NCBI RefSeq assembly: GCF_026616205.1
Contig: NZ_JANHGR010000001.1
Location: 1,240,001-1,304,000 of the forward strand
Direction of reading: 5' to 3'
Origin: Halolamina litorea
GTDB taxonomy: Archaea > Halobacteriota > Halobacteria > Halobacteriales > Haloferacaceae
Length of the DNA: 64,000 nucleotides
Below the pieces are notes generated by a model. That model saw nothing but the letters and a program-made list of their open reading frames with translations, was not told the DNA's origin and ran no database searches. The first letter of the stretch is position 1; each line of letters starts with the position of its first letter. The translations under genes were made by a program, and so were the position numbers. Below are positions 1 through 7,316 of the stretch, piece by piece.

Positions 1-1736
1 ACGAACCGCCCCGGCAGCGAGTCGTCGTCGCCGTCGAAGCCGGCGAGGTTGTTGTAGTAGCGTTCGAGGTTGTAGACGCGCTCGCCGGCCTGCATCAACT
101 CCTCCTCGCCGACCGAGCGGCCGGTCATGCCGTTGTACTGGTCGATGTACTCCTCGACGCCTTCCGCGAACGCGTTGAACTTGCAGATGTCGAAGGAGTC
201 AGAGATGGCGTGGAGGTCCTGGAACGTCGCCGTGAGTTCGCCCTTCCCTCGCCACTCGGTGGGGTCGACCTTCTCGGGGATCCCGAGAATCTCCGCGGCC
301 GGGGTGTACCCGCGGAGGTGGCAGCCGCCGCGGTTGGAGGTGGCGTAGGCGATGCCCATCCCCTTCAGTCCGCGTGGGTCGTAGGCGGCGATGGACTGGC
401 CCTTCACGTCGAGGCGGCAGTCGTGGGCGTCGAGGGTCTCGGCGGCCCGTTTCTGGCCCTCCGCGAGCACGTCCGCGAGGTCGGTCTCGCGGTGGGCGAC
501 CTTCCCGAGCATCTCGACCATCTCCTCGACGTCGCCCCACTCGAGGGTCTCGTCGAACTCCTCGAGGTAGCCCTTCTCGGCGGCCTCCATCGCGAACGCG
601 AGCATGTTCCCGCCGTCGATGGTGTCGATGCCGTAGTCGTTACAGCGATCCATCATCATCGCGATCTTGTCCCGGTCGTCGTTCATCGAGTTCGGGCCGA
701 GCGCCCACGCCGACTCGTACTCGTAGGACTCCATCCGGACGTTCAGGTCCTGGCCCTTGTGCTGGACGTCGACCTCGACTTCCTTCTTACAGGCGACCGG
801 GCAGGAGTGACAGGTCGGGTCGTTGATCAGGATGTTCTGCTCGACGCTCTCGCCCGAGACCTTCTCGGAGTCGATGTTCGGCTCGCTCGGGTCGTTCTCG
901 GCCTCGGTGCTCGTCGACGTGAAGCGGCCGTTCCGTGTGGGCAGGCCGTCCATCTCCTCGGCGAGGTTCATCAGGACGTTCGTCCCGTACACCGAGAGGC
1001 CGCCCTCGTTGGGAGCGGTCACGTCGGACTCCTGGATCGCCCGCATCGCGGCCTTGTGGCCCGTCATGAACGTCTCGCGGTCGGCGGGCTTGGGCATGTC
1101 CGTGCTCGCCTTGATCACGATTGCCTTGAGGTTCTTCGACCCCATCACTGCGCCCGTGCCGCCGCGGCCCGAGGCCCGGTCGTCCTCGTTGAGGATGCAG
1201 GCGTAGCGGACCTGGTTCTCGCCGCCGGGGCCGATGGCCATCGTCGAGAGGTTCTTCCCGTACTCGCCCTCCACCTCGCTGTCCAGTTCGTCCATCGTGT
1301 CGTGGACGCCGTAGCCCCAGATGTGGCTCGCGTCCCGGAGTTCGACCTCGCCGTCCTCGACGACGGCGTAGACGGGGTGTTCGGCCTTCCCCTCGAACAG
1401 CAGGCCGTCGAAGCCTGCCCACTTCAGCCGGGCGCCGCTCCAGCCGCCGTGGTGAGAGTCGGTCACCGTGTCGGTCAGCGGTGACTTCGTGACGACGGCG
1501 ATGCGGCCGCTCATTGGTGTCTGGGTCCCGGTCAGCGGCCCGTTCATGAACGCGAGGAGGTTCTCCTCGCTCAGCGGCTCCACGTCCGGCCCGTTGTCGA
1601 ACACGTACTTCACGCCGAGGCCGCGCGCGCCGATGTACTTGTGCGCGTCGTCGTCGTCGATGCTCTCGTAAGCGGTCTCGCCGGCGGTCAGGTCCACCCG
1701 CGCGACGCGGTCGTTGAATCCTCCGAGGTCAGTCAT
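1..1736 (-). CDS. aor: Aldehyde ferredoxin oxidoreductase (AOR family), 3' end outside window
   Basis: Cytoplasmic tungsten/molybdenum pterin enzyme family that oxidises aldehydes to carboxylates with ferredoxin as acceptor. The ATG at 1736 opens a frame with no stop to the window edge, so about 578 N-terminal residues of a protein usually near 600-650 are present. The N-terminal AOR fold and the GPGGENQ pterin-domain segment are readable. Residues about 307-314 carry CxxCxxxC (CHSCPVAC) and a fourth Cys lies near 517 (DICKFN), the usual [4Fe-4S] ligands. It stands alone on the minus strand, with a palindrome upstream. The family is certain; the substrate and W versus Mo cannot be told from sequence. 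Confidence 0.93.
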   Translation of the reverse strand, partial: MTDLGGFNDRVARVDLTAGETAYESIDDDDAHKYIGARGLGVKYVFDNGPDVEPLSEENLLAFMNGPLTGTQTPMSGRIAVVTKSPLTDTVTDSHHGGWSGARLKWAGFDGLLFEGKAEHPVYAVVEDGEVELRDASHIWGYGVHDTMDELDSEVEGEYGKNLSTMAIGPGGENQVRYACILNEDDRASGRGGTGAVMGSKNLKAIVIKASTDMPKPADRETFMTGHKAAMRAIQESDVTAPNEGGLSVYGTNVLMNLAEEMDGLPTRNGRFTSTSTEAENDPSEPNIDSEKVSGESVEQNILINDPTCHSCPVACKKEVEVDVQHKGQDLNVRMESYEYESAWALGPNSMNDDRDKIAMMMDRCNDYGIDTIDGGNMLAFAMEAAEKGYLEEFDETLEWGDVEEMVEMLGKVAHRETDLADVLAEGQKRAAETLDAHDCRLDVKGQSIAAYDPRGLKGMGIAYATSNRGGCHLRGYTPAAEILGIPEKVDPTEWRGKGELTATFQDLHAISDSFDICKFNAFAEGVEEYIDQYNGMTGRSVGEEELMQAGERVYNLERYYNNLAGFDGDDDSLPGRF

Positions 1737-1790
1737 AGGTAATGCTCGTCCGTTACATAGGGCTCGTTTGCTGTTAGTTGTTCACATGGA

Positions 1791-1814
1791 GGGGTAACCA
1801 CTAACGATTACCCC
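1791..1814. promoter_or_regulatory. Perfect inverted repeat upstream of AOR
   Basis: GGGGTAA (1791-1797) and TTACCCC (1808-1814) form a perfect 7-bp inverted repeat with a 10-nt spacer. It lies about 55-78 nt upstream of the AOR ATG and about 100 nt before the opposite gene at 1914. The spacing suits a dimeric regulator near the AOR promoter. Binding is inferred, not shown. Confidence 0.4.
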
Positions 1815-1913
1815 CGTGCCGACGACTCCCCGTAGAGTCGGCGAGAACCCCGTCGATGTCGGGCGGTTTCCGTCGCCGGGAGCTTTATGCGAGTCGGTGT
1901 GCCATATCCGACC

Positions 1914-2297
1914 ATGGAGCCGGTCTCACTCGGCGTACCCGAACCGATCCTCGACTCGCTGCCCGGCGACGACGACGGCCGTGCCGACATGCGTGAGGCC
2001 GTCGCCGGCTGGGAGCGTCGGCTCAACGCCGCCATCGAGACCGCCGACGACGACGCCGAGGCGGCGGGTGCGGCCGCCGACGCCGTCGAGCGCTTCGAGT
2101 CGCGGATGGAGCGGTTCGACGAGTTCGTCCCCGAACTCCGGGCGTGGGGCCAGTCGCCGATCTACGCGATCGCGTGGCGGAACCTCTACGCCGAACTGAT
2201 CGCCCAACTGTACGACCACGACGGCCTCGCCGAGGCGCTGGACCGCGAGCGCAACCAACGGCTCGTCGAGGACGGCATCCGGTTCGGGGGCCGATGA
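1914..2297 (+). CDS. Uncharacterised haloarchaeal protein upstream of SAMP3
   Basis: A 127-residue, acidic, mainly helical soluble protein with no signal peptide or membrane segment. I do not recognise a family. ATG 1914 is chosen because a TATA-like element (gctttatgc, near 1882) sits about 30 nt upstream; an in-frame ATG at 1887 overlaps that element and is unlikely. Its last codons overlap the ATG of the ubiquitin-like gene, so the two are translationally coupled. The coupling suggests a role linked to sulfur carriage or protein conjugation, which is inference only. Confidence 0.75.
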   Translation: MEPVSLGVPEPILDSLPGDDDGRADMREAVAGWERRLNAAIETADDDAEAAGAAADAVERFESRMERFDEFVPELRAWGQSPIYAIAWRNLYAELIAQLYDHDGLAEALDRERNQRLVEDGIRFGGR

Positions 2298-2572
2298 ACG
2301 TCGAACTGCGCTTTTTCGCGACGTTCCGGAGCGCGGTCGGGCAGAAAGTCGTCGAGCGGGAGTACCCCGAGGGGACGACCATCGGCGACGTGCTTCGGGA
2401 CCTGGAGGCCGAGTACGAGGGGCTCGCCGGCCAACTCATCGAGGGCGGCGACCTGCGCCCCCACATCAACGTCCTCAAGAGCGGTCGCGAGGCGCTGCAC
2501 CTCGACGGGATGGCCACCGAACTGGAGGACGGCGACCGCCTCAGCGTCTTCCCGCCGGTGGCCGGCGGCTGA
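2294..2572 (+). CDS. samp3: Ubiquitin-like small archaeal modifier protein SAMP3 (MoaD family)
   Basis: A 92-residue beta-grasp protein ending in FPPVAGG; the terminal Gly-Gly is adenylated by UbaA/E1-type enzymes and then joined to protein lysines or used as a sulfur carrier. Length, the opening ELRFFATFRSAVGQK and the internal HINVLKSGRE...LDGMATELEDGD pattern match what I know of Haloferax SAMP3 better than SAMP1 or SAMP2. It overlaps the preceding gene by 4 nt and the following one by a single base, forming a three-gene operon. Cytoplasmic. Assignment to the SAMP/MoaD family is firm; the SAMP3 orthology is likely. Confidence 0.85.
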   Translation: MNVELRFFATFRSAVGQKVVEREYPEGTTIGDVLRDLEAEYEGLAGQLIEGGDLRPHINVLKSGREALHLDGMATELEDGDRLSVFPPVAGG

Positions 2573-2838
2573 TGCGCCGGCAGAAGGAGTTCCGCGGGAT
2601 CTCGGTCCGCCTCGCGCGTAACTACCTCGAGAGCCTCGGCGGCGAGGCCGTCGGCGACGACGCCGTCGAGGGCGACGGCTGGCGGGCAAGCCTCTCGGCG
2701 GAGAAAGTCGGGATCGGTCCCACGCTCGAACTCACGGAGGTCACGGTGGTGTTCGAGGCCGACGACGCCTTCGGCAAGGAGCGCTTCGAGACGCTGATCG
2801 CGGACTTCTCGCGGAAAGCGATGCGGGCCGGGGGCTGA
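2572..2838 (+). CDS. Small protein coupled to SAMP3
   Basis: An 88-residue soluble protein whose ATG overlaps the SAMP3 stop (TGATG). The middle reads as an alternating beta/alpha fold (LELTEVTVVFEADDAFGKERFETLIADFSRKAMRAGG when followed along 2735-2835). It resembles the small C-terminal domain found fused to or beside some archaeal MoaD proteins, but I cannot confirm that. The tight coupling suggests it acts with SAMP3. No catalytic residues are evident. Confidence 0.75.
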   Translation: MRRQKEFRGISVRLARNYLESLGGEAVGDDAVEGDGWRASLSAEKVGIGPTLELTEVTVVFEADDAFGKERFETLIADFSRKAMRAGG

Positions 2839-2845
2839 GGTCGGC

Positions 2846-3223
2846 TCACCCCGGGAGGCTGTCGAGCACCCGCCCGGAGAAGGCCGTCTCGCTCAACTCC
2901 CCCGCTTCCAGTGCTTCGAGCCAGTCGGCCTCGGCACGCCACGTGCCCAACTCCCGGCCGTCGAGGTCGGTGACCGTCGCCTCGATGTCCCGGACGGGCC
3001 AGTCGCGCTCGTCGTGCAGCGCGCGGAAGACGTTCACCACGTCGCCGACCTGTTGGTGGGGGATCTCACCGTGTTGCTCGGCGGCGGCGGACTCGTAGGC
3101 GAGTCGGTAGGCCCCGTCCACGACGGCGACCGAGCGGAGGTAGCAGCCGTGGTTCGTGAGCCGTGATTCGAGTGCGAACGCGCGGTCGTCGTCCATCGGA
3201 GGGTAGTGGACGCCGCGGGGCAT
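2846..3223 (-). CDS. Uncharacterised haloarchaeal protein
   Basis: About 125 residues, acidic and soluble, with no recognisable domain. The frame extends to an ATG at 3256, but that codon sits inside the AT-rich promoter element shared with the sulfur gene. ATG 3223 (MPRGVHYPP) or 3196 (MDDDRAF) is more plausible, and I use 3223. It is convergent with the SAMP3 operon (7-nt gap) and divergent from sufS. No function is proposed. Confidence 0.65.
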   Translation of the reverse strand: MPRGVHYPPMDDDRAFALESRLTNHGCYLRSVAVVDGAYRLAYESAAAEQHGEIPHQQVGDVVNVFRALHDERDWPVRDIEATVTDLDGRELGTWRAEADWLEALEAGELSETAFSGRVLDSLPG

Positions 3224-3256
3224 AGGCGTTGTCCCGTCGTCACGGATTCCTGCCAA

Positions 3257-3265
3257 GATTTAACA
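3257..3265. promoter_or_regulatory. Shared TATA-like element between 2846-3223 and sufS-sufU
   Basis: The AT-rich patch gatttaaca lies 26-30 nt upstream of the ATG at 3289, as expected for a leaderless haloarchaeal transcript. It is also about 35 nt upstream of the opposite ATG at 3223. Confidence 0.45.
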
Positions 3266-3288
3266 CGGCCCGCACGAACTCTGCGCGC

Positions 3289-4929
3289 ATGTCCCCCGAC
3301 GTTGCCGCCGTCCGCGACGACTACCCCGTCCTCGACAGATCGGTCAACGGACAGCCGCTGACGTACCTCGACAACGCCGCGACCACCCACACCCCACGGC
3401 AGGTGTACGAGACCTTCGAGTCCTTCTACGCCGGCTACAACGCGAACGTCCACCGCGGTATCCACGAACTCAGCCACGAGGCGTCGGTGGCCTACGAGGC
3501 CGCCCACGACCGCGTCGCCGAGTTCGTCGGCGCCGACGGCCGCGAGGAGATGGTGTTCACCCGGAACACCACCGAGAGCATCAACCTCGTCGCCCACGGG
3601 CTTGCCCTCCCCGAGTTCGGCCCCGGCGACGCCATCGTCACCACGGAGATGGAGCACCACGCCTCGCTGGTCACGTGGCAGCAGGTCGCGAAACGAACCG
3701 GCGCCGACCTGCGCTTCGTTCGGGTGACCGAGGACGGGAACCTCGACGTCGAGCACGCGAAGTCCCTCATCGACGCCGACACGGAACTGGTGTCGATTCC
3801 GCACGTCTCGAACGTGCTCGGGACGGTCAACCCCGTCCGGACGTTCGCGGACCTCGCTGACGACGCCGGCGCGGTGCTACTCGTCGACGGCGCCCAGTCG
3901 GCGCCGACGCGGCCGGTCGACGTGGACGCGATGGGCGCGGACTTCTTCGCGTTCTCGGGCCACAAGATGGCCGGGCCCACGGGTATCGGCGGGCTCTACG
4001 GTCGGACGGGGCTGCTGGAGGAGATGGAGCCGTTCCTCTACGGCGGCGAGATGATCCGCCACGTCACCTTCGACCGATCGACGTGGAACGGCCTGCCCTG
4101 GAAGTTCGAGGCGGGTACGCCGCCGATCGCGGAGGGGATCGCCCTCGGCGCCGCCGTCGACTATCTCGACGACCTCGGGATGGACTGGGTTCGCGACCAC
4201 GAGAACCGCCTCGCCCAGTACGCACTTGAACGGCTCTCGGCCCGCGAGGACGTGACGACCTACGGCCCCGGCCTGGGCGAGGAGCGCACCGGTCTCGTCT
4301 CGTTCAACGTCGACGGCGTCCACGGCCACGACCTCTCCTCGATCCTGAACGACCGCGGGATCGCCGTCCGCGCGGGCGACCACTGCACGCAGCCACTCCA
4401 CGACCGGCTGGAGATCCCCGGCTCGGTCCGGGCGTCGTTCTACGTCTACAACACCGAGGCGGAGATCGATCGGCTCCTCGACGCCATCGAGGACGCCCGG
4501 GCCAAACGCGAGGCCTACCTCGCCTCCGACCGCTACAGCGACCGGCTGTACGACCACCACCTCCACCCCCGGAACGGCGGCGGCCTCGAGGACCCCGCGC
4601 TGGTGAAGTCCTCCGAGGAGACCGCCTGCGGCGACGATGGGGAGTTCCACGTCGACATCGCCCCCGACGGCACCATCGAGCGCCTCGCCTTCGAGAGCCA
4701 GTCCTGTGCGGTCAGTCGGGCGGTGGCGAGCCTCATCACCGAGTACCTGGAGGGGCGGACCGTCGCCGAGGCCGCCGAGATGGAGGGCGAGGTGGCGTCG
4801 ATGCTCGACGGCCAGTTTCCCGACCTGCGCCGGGACTGCGTGGTCGGGCCGGAGGACGTGATCAGGGAGGCGGCACAGGAGTACTTAGCGGGCGACGACG
4901 AGGCCGAGGGCTCGACATCGGCGGCCTGA
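3289..4929 (+). CDS. sufS: Cysteine desulfurase SufS fused to SufU-type scaffold/sulfur-transfer domain
   Basis: A 546-residue fusion. Residues 1 to about 410 are a class V PLP-dependent cysteine desulfurase: the PLP lysine is K226 (SGHK) and the catalytic Cys is C366 (RAGDHCTQP). Residues about 415-535 are a complete SufU/IscU-like domain with HPRNGG, ACGD (C447, D449), QSCAVSRAVASL (C473) and RRDC (C517), the metal or cluster ligands of the family. SufS releases sulfur from cysteine as persulfide and SufU accepts it; here donor and acceptor are one polypeptide. Cytoplasmic Fe-S assembly. ATG 3289 is chosen over upstream in-frame starts because the TATA box lies 27 nt before it. No sufBCD is adjacent. 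Confidence 0.92.
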   Translation: MSPDVAAVRDDYPVLDRSVNGQPLTYLDNAATTHTPRQVYETFESFYAGYNANVHRGIHELSHEASVAYEAAHDRVAEFVGADGREEMVFTRNTTESINLVAHGLALPEFGPGDAIVTTEMEHHASLVTWQQVAKRTGADLRFVRVTEDGNLDVEHAKSLIDADTELVSIPHVSNVLGTVNPVRTFADLADDAGAVLLVDGAQSAPTRPVDVDAMGADFFAFSGHKMAGPTGIGGLYGRTGLLEEMEPFLYGGEMIRHVTFDRSTWNGLPWKFEAGTPPIAEGIALGAAVDYLDDLGMDWVRDHENRLAQYALERLSAREDVTTYGPGLGEERTGLVSFNVDGVHGHDLSSILNDRGIAVRAGDHCTQPLHDRLEIPGSVRASFYVYNTEAEIDRLLDAIEDARAKREAYLASDRYSDRLYDHHLHPRNGGGLEDPALVKSSEETACGDDGEFHVDIAPDGTIERLAFESQSCAVSRAVASLITEYLEGRTVAEAAEMEGEVASMLDGQFPDLRRDCVVGPEDVIREAAQEYLAGDDEAEGSTSAA

Positions 4930-4935
4930 CCCGGC

Positions 4936-6009
4936 CTACTCGATACCTTCGATCGGCTCGGGCTCCCGACGGTAGCGACCGTAGAGGGACGACAGGAGCG
5001 CCCCAAGCCCGAGCAGCAGGACGATGAACTCCGCCAGCCCGCCGACGATCGGGATCAGCCCGATCACCAGGAAGCCCAACACCCCGGCGAACAGCGCGAC
5101 CCAGCGGCTCTCGGACTCGGTCACCGAGAGCGCCCAGCGGCCGACCGCGTACTGTCCGTAGACGCTCCCGACCCAGAGCGAGAGGGCGAACAGGACGATC
5201 CCGACCAGCGCGAACGGGATGCCGACGATGGTGATGAGCGCGATCACGAGCAGGATCGGCACCCCGACGAGCGCCACGAGGCCGATGACTCCGGCACTCG
5301 CCGCGCCGTCGATAGTGCGGTCGGCGACGGTCTCCGAGAACCGCGGGAACGCCAACAGGAGGACGATCCCCAGCACCAGATCGGCGAAGAAGCTGTACAC
5401 ATCGTCGACCCACGACGGCACCGAGATGCTGACGAACCCGTCGGTGGCCCCGCCGAGGCTGGGGTCCCTCACGACGCCGCCGGCGACCGTCGCGCCGGGG
5501 CCCCGCTCGAACGTCTCGGCGTCGTACCGGAACTCGCCGCCCACGTCGGCGTTCGGCCCGATCCGTACGGAGGTCCCGGCCGCTTGCACGTCGCCCTCGA
5601 CCGCGCCGTCGACGGTGACGGCGCCGGCGCCGACGTCGAGGTTCCCGACCACGGTGCCGGTGTCCGTCAGGTCGAACGAGCCGGCGCCGACCTGCACGTC
5701 GCCCTCGACGGTGCCGGCGACGATCACCGTGCCGGCGGCGGCCTGCACGTTCCCCTCGACGGTCCCGGTCTCGGTGATCCGGATCGTCCCCGCGGCGCCG
5801 GATACGTCGCCGGTGACGGTCCCGCGAACGACGATGGTGCCGGCGACGCCCTCGAGGCCGTCGACGGTCTCACCCTCCGCGACGACGATGGTGTCGCCGA
5901 ACTGCCCGGTCTGGGCGGCGGCGACGCCGCTCACGAGCGAGAGCAGCACGACGAATACCGCAGCGATGGACGCGATACGACGCGTTCGGTGGCTTGCGCG
6001 GGGGAGCAT
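4936..6009 (-). CDS. Secreted bactofilin-like beta-helix protein with C-terminal membrane helices
   Basis: A 357-residue protein. Residues 1-31 are a signal peptide ending near AAAQTG. Residues about 34-170 are short glycine-rich repeats (G-T-V-x-G-D/N-V) typical of the polymer-forming bactofilin (DUF583) right-handed beta-helix. Residues about 190-350 hold four or more hydrophobic helices. This suggests an extracytoplasmic beta-helix anchored in the membrane, perhaps self-assembling at the envelope. ATG 6009 is preferred to 6063 because it starts at the signal peptide and has an AT-rich element about 30 nt upstream. Convergent with sufS (6-nt gap). Role unknown. Confidence 0.75.
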   Translation of the reverse strand: MLPRASHRTRRIASIAAVFVVLLSLVSGVAAAQTGQFGDTIVVAEGETVDGLEGVAGTIVVRGTVTGDVSGAAGTIRITETGTVEGNVQAAAGTVIVAGTVEGDVQVGAGSFDLTDTGTVVGNLDVGAGAVTVDGAVEGDVQAAGTSVRIGPNADVGGEFRYDAETFERGPGATVAGGVVRDPSLGGATDGFVSISVPSWVDDVYSFFADLVLGIVLLLAFPRFSETVADRTIDGAASAGVIGLVALVGVPILLVIALITIVGIPFALVGIVLFALSLWVGSVYGQYAVGRWALSVTESESRWVALFAGVLGFLVIGLIPIVGGLAEFIVLLLGLGALLSSLYGRYRREPEPIEGIE

Positions 6010-6132
6010 CTTACCGAGAGGATATGCACCATGACATATTGGTACTTTGTGATTACGCGCCACCGGCGACCCAGCGGCGCCGCGGTCGGTAGGTCGTGTC
6101 GGTACGGTCTCCTGCGGTAGTAGGCCGCGTTT

Positions 6133-6422
6133 TCAGACGCCGTTGTTCGGTGGGGGTTCGACTTCGACGACCCCCAGGCCGTGTTCGAGGAACTGCGCGA
6201 GGTCTGTCCGATAATGCACGGGACGACCTACGACGCCCTCGGCCCGGATCGGCCCCGACGACGGTGGCGACGCCGCGGACGACTGCCCGATCGGGACCGG
6301 GCCTGGCTCCTTCCTCGGGCGGTCGCGCCGATGTCCGAGCCGACCGTGTCGACGATCACCTCGGGGTCGTACTCGTCGGTGTCTTTGTCGAACACCCGCT
6401 CGTCGTCGGCGCGGCACCCCAT
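6133..6422 (-). pseudogene. Small haloarchaeal gene with an apparent frameshift
   Basis: From ATG 6422 the minus strand reads MGCRADDERVFDKDTDEYD onward to about GSDIGATA in one frame. Around 6305-6320 the GC-rich third-position pattern moves to another frame, which continues as EPGPVPIGQSS through RPVHYRTDLAQFLEHG to a stop at 6133-6135. Joined, they would make a protein of about 95 residues. The original frame instead becomes an Arg/Ser-rich run, typical of out-of-frame reading. This is either a broken gene or a sequencing error. I do not recognise the family. The rest of 6010-6536 shows only weak promoter-like AT patches. Confidence 0.5.
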
Positions 6423-6536
6423 TGGAGAGTGAATCTCTGTCGGGAGGGGGACTCTGAGAACCGAAACTACGGAAAACGGGACTAAAGCGTCGCCACTCCA
6501 GTTCGGAGTACCCTTCGCATACCGCGAGAATACGGA

Positions 6537-6608
6537 TGGACTCGCGGGGATTTGAACCCCGGGCCTTCCCCGTGCCAGGGGGATGATCTACCACTGATCT
6601 ACGAGCCC
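6537..6608 (-). tRNA. tRNA-Ala (anticodon GGC)
   Basis: The reverse strand folds as a cloverleaf. The acceptor GGGCTCG pairs with CGAGTCC and includes the G3:U70 wobble that identifies tRNA-Ala. The anticodon stem TCCCC/GGGGA encloses the loop CTGGCAC, giving anticodon GGC (plus-strand 6574-6576). The T arm contains GTTCAAATC. The discriminator is A73, no CCA is encoded, and no intron is visible. Confidence 0.95.
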
Positions 6609-6636
6609 GCGAACGCATCCTTCCGTACCGCCGTCC

Positions 6637-6646
6637 GGTTATTAAG
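6637..6646 (-). promoter_or_regulatory. TATA-like promoter of tRNA-Ala
   Basis: CCTTAATAAC on the minus strand, centred about 33 nt upstream of the tRNA 5' end, in an otherwise GC-rich gap. Position and composition match haloarchaeal TATA boxes. Confidence 0.5.
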
Positions 6647-6851
6647 GGCTTCGATGCGGCCGCGCCTCCGGGAAACGTTGTCACCGTCGCTGTCGCGGAT
6701 GGAAAGCCATTAAGCCCCTCGCCGGCCACGCTCCGGTGGGAACAGCACGGCCGCAAATCTGACTCGCTCGGGCCGCCCGAGCTCTGAGATTGCGGAAGTG
6801 TACCGACGAGCAGTCGGTCTTTTCGCGGTCAGTGCCGTTCCAACTCAACCA

Positions 6852-7316
6852 ATGGCACGAATGCACACCCGTCGCCGCGGGTCGTCCGGTTCGGACAGCC
6901 CCGTGGCAGAGGAGCCGCCGGAGTGGAGCGACGTCGACGCCGAGGACGTGGAGTCCCGCGTCGTCGAACTCGCAGAGCAGGGTCACGATCCGTCTCAGAT
7001 CGGCCTGAAACTGCGCGACGAGGGCGTGAAGGGCACGCCCGTCCCGGACGTCAAGCTGGCGACCGGGAAGAAAGTCACCGAGATCCTCGAGGAGAACGAC
7101 GCCGACGCCGACCTCCCCGAGGACCTCCGGAACCTGCTTTCGCGGGCCGTCCGCCTGCGCAAGCACATGGACCGTAACCCGCAGGACGCCCAGAACAAGC
7201 GCGCCCTGCAGAACACGGAGTCGAAGATCCGTCGCCTCGTCTCCTACTACCGTGGCGACGAGCTCGACGCCGACTTCGAGTACGACTACGAGACCGCAGA
7301 GGAACTGCTCGAGTAG
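6852..7316 (+). CDS. rps15: 30S ribosomal protein uS15
   Basis: A 154-residue archaeal uS15. It opens MARMHTRRRGSSGSDSP, has the archaeal N-terminal extension with PPEWS, and a core of helices containing GLKLRDEG...PVPDVKLATGKKVTEIL and the rRNA-binding KHMDRNPQDAQNKRALQNTESKIRRL region spread over about 7160-7240. It sits on the 16S platform. It is first in a tight operon: the next ATG follows the stop directly, then RecJ-like, Pcc1 and eS1. Upstream AT-rich patches at about 6708 (attaag) and 6828 could be promoters. Confidence 0.96.
   Translation: MARMHTRRRGSSGSDSPVAEEPPEWSDVDAEDVESRVVELAEQGHDPSQIGLKLRDEGVKGTPVPDVKLATGKKVTEILEENDADADLPEDLRNLLSRAVRLRKHMDRNPQDAQNKRALQNTESKIRRLVSYYRGDELDADFEYDYETAEELLE

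Noticed and set aside
210-1484. A 424-codon plus-strand frame inside the AOR gene
   Set aside because: Antisense to AOR, Val/Leu/Arg-rich, with no recognisable domain.
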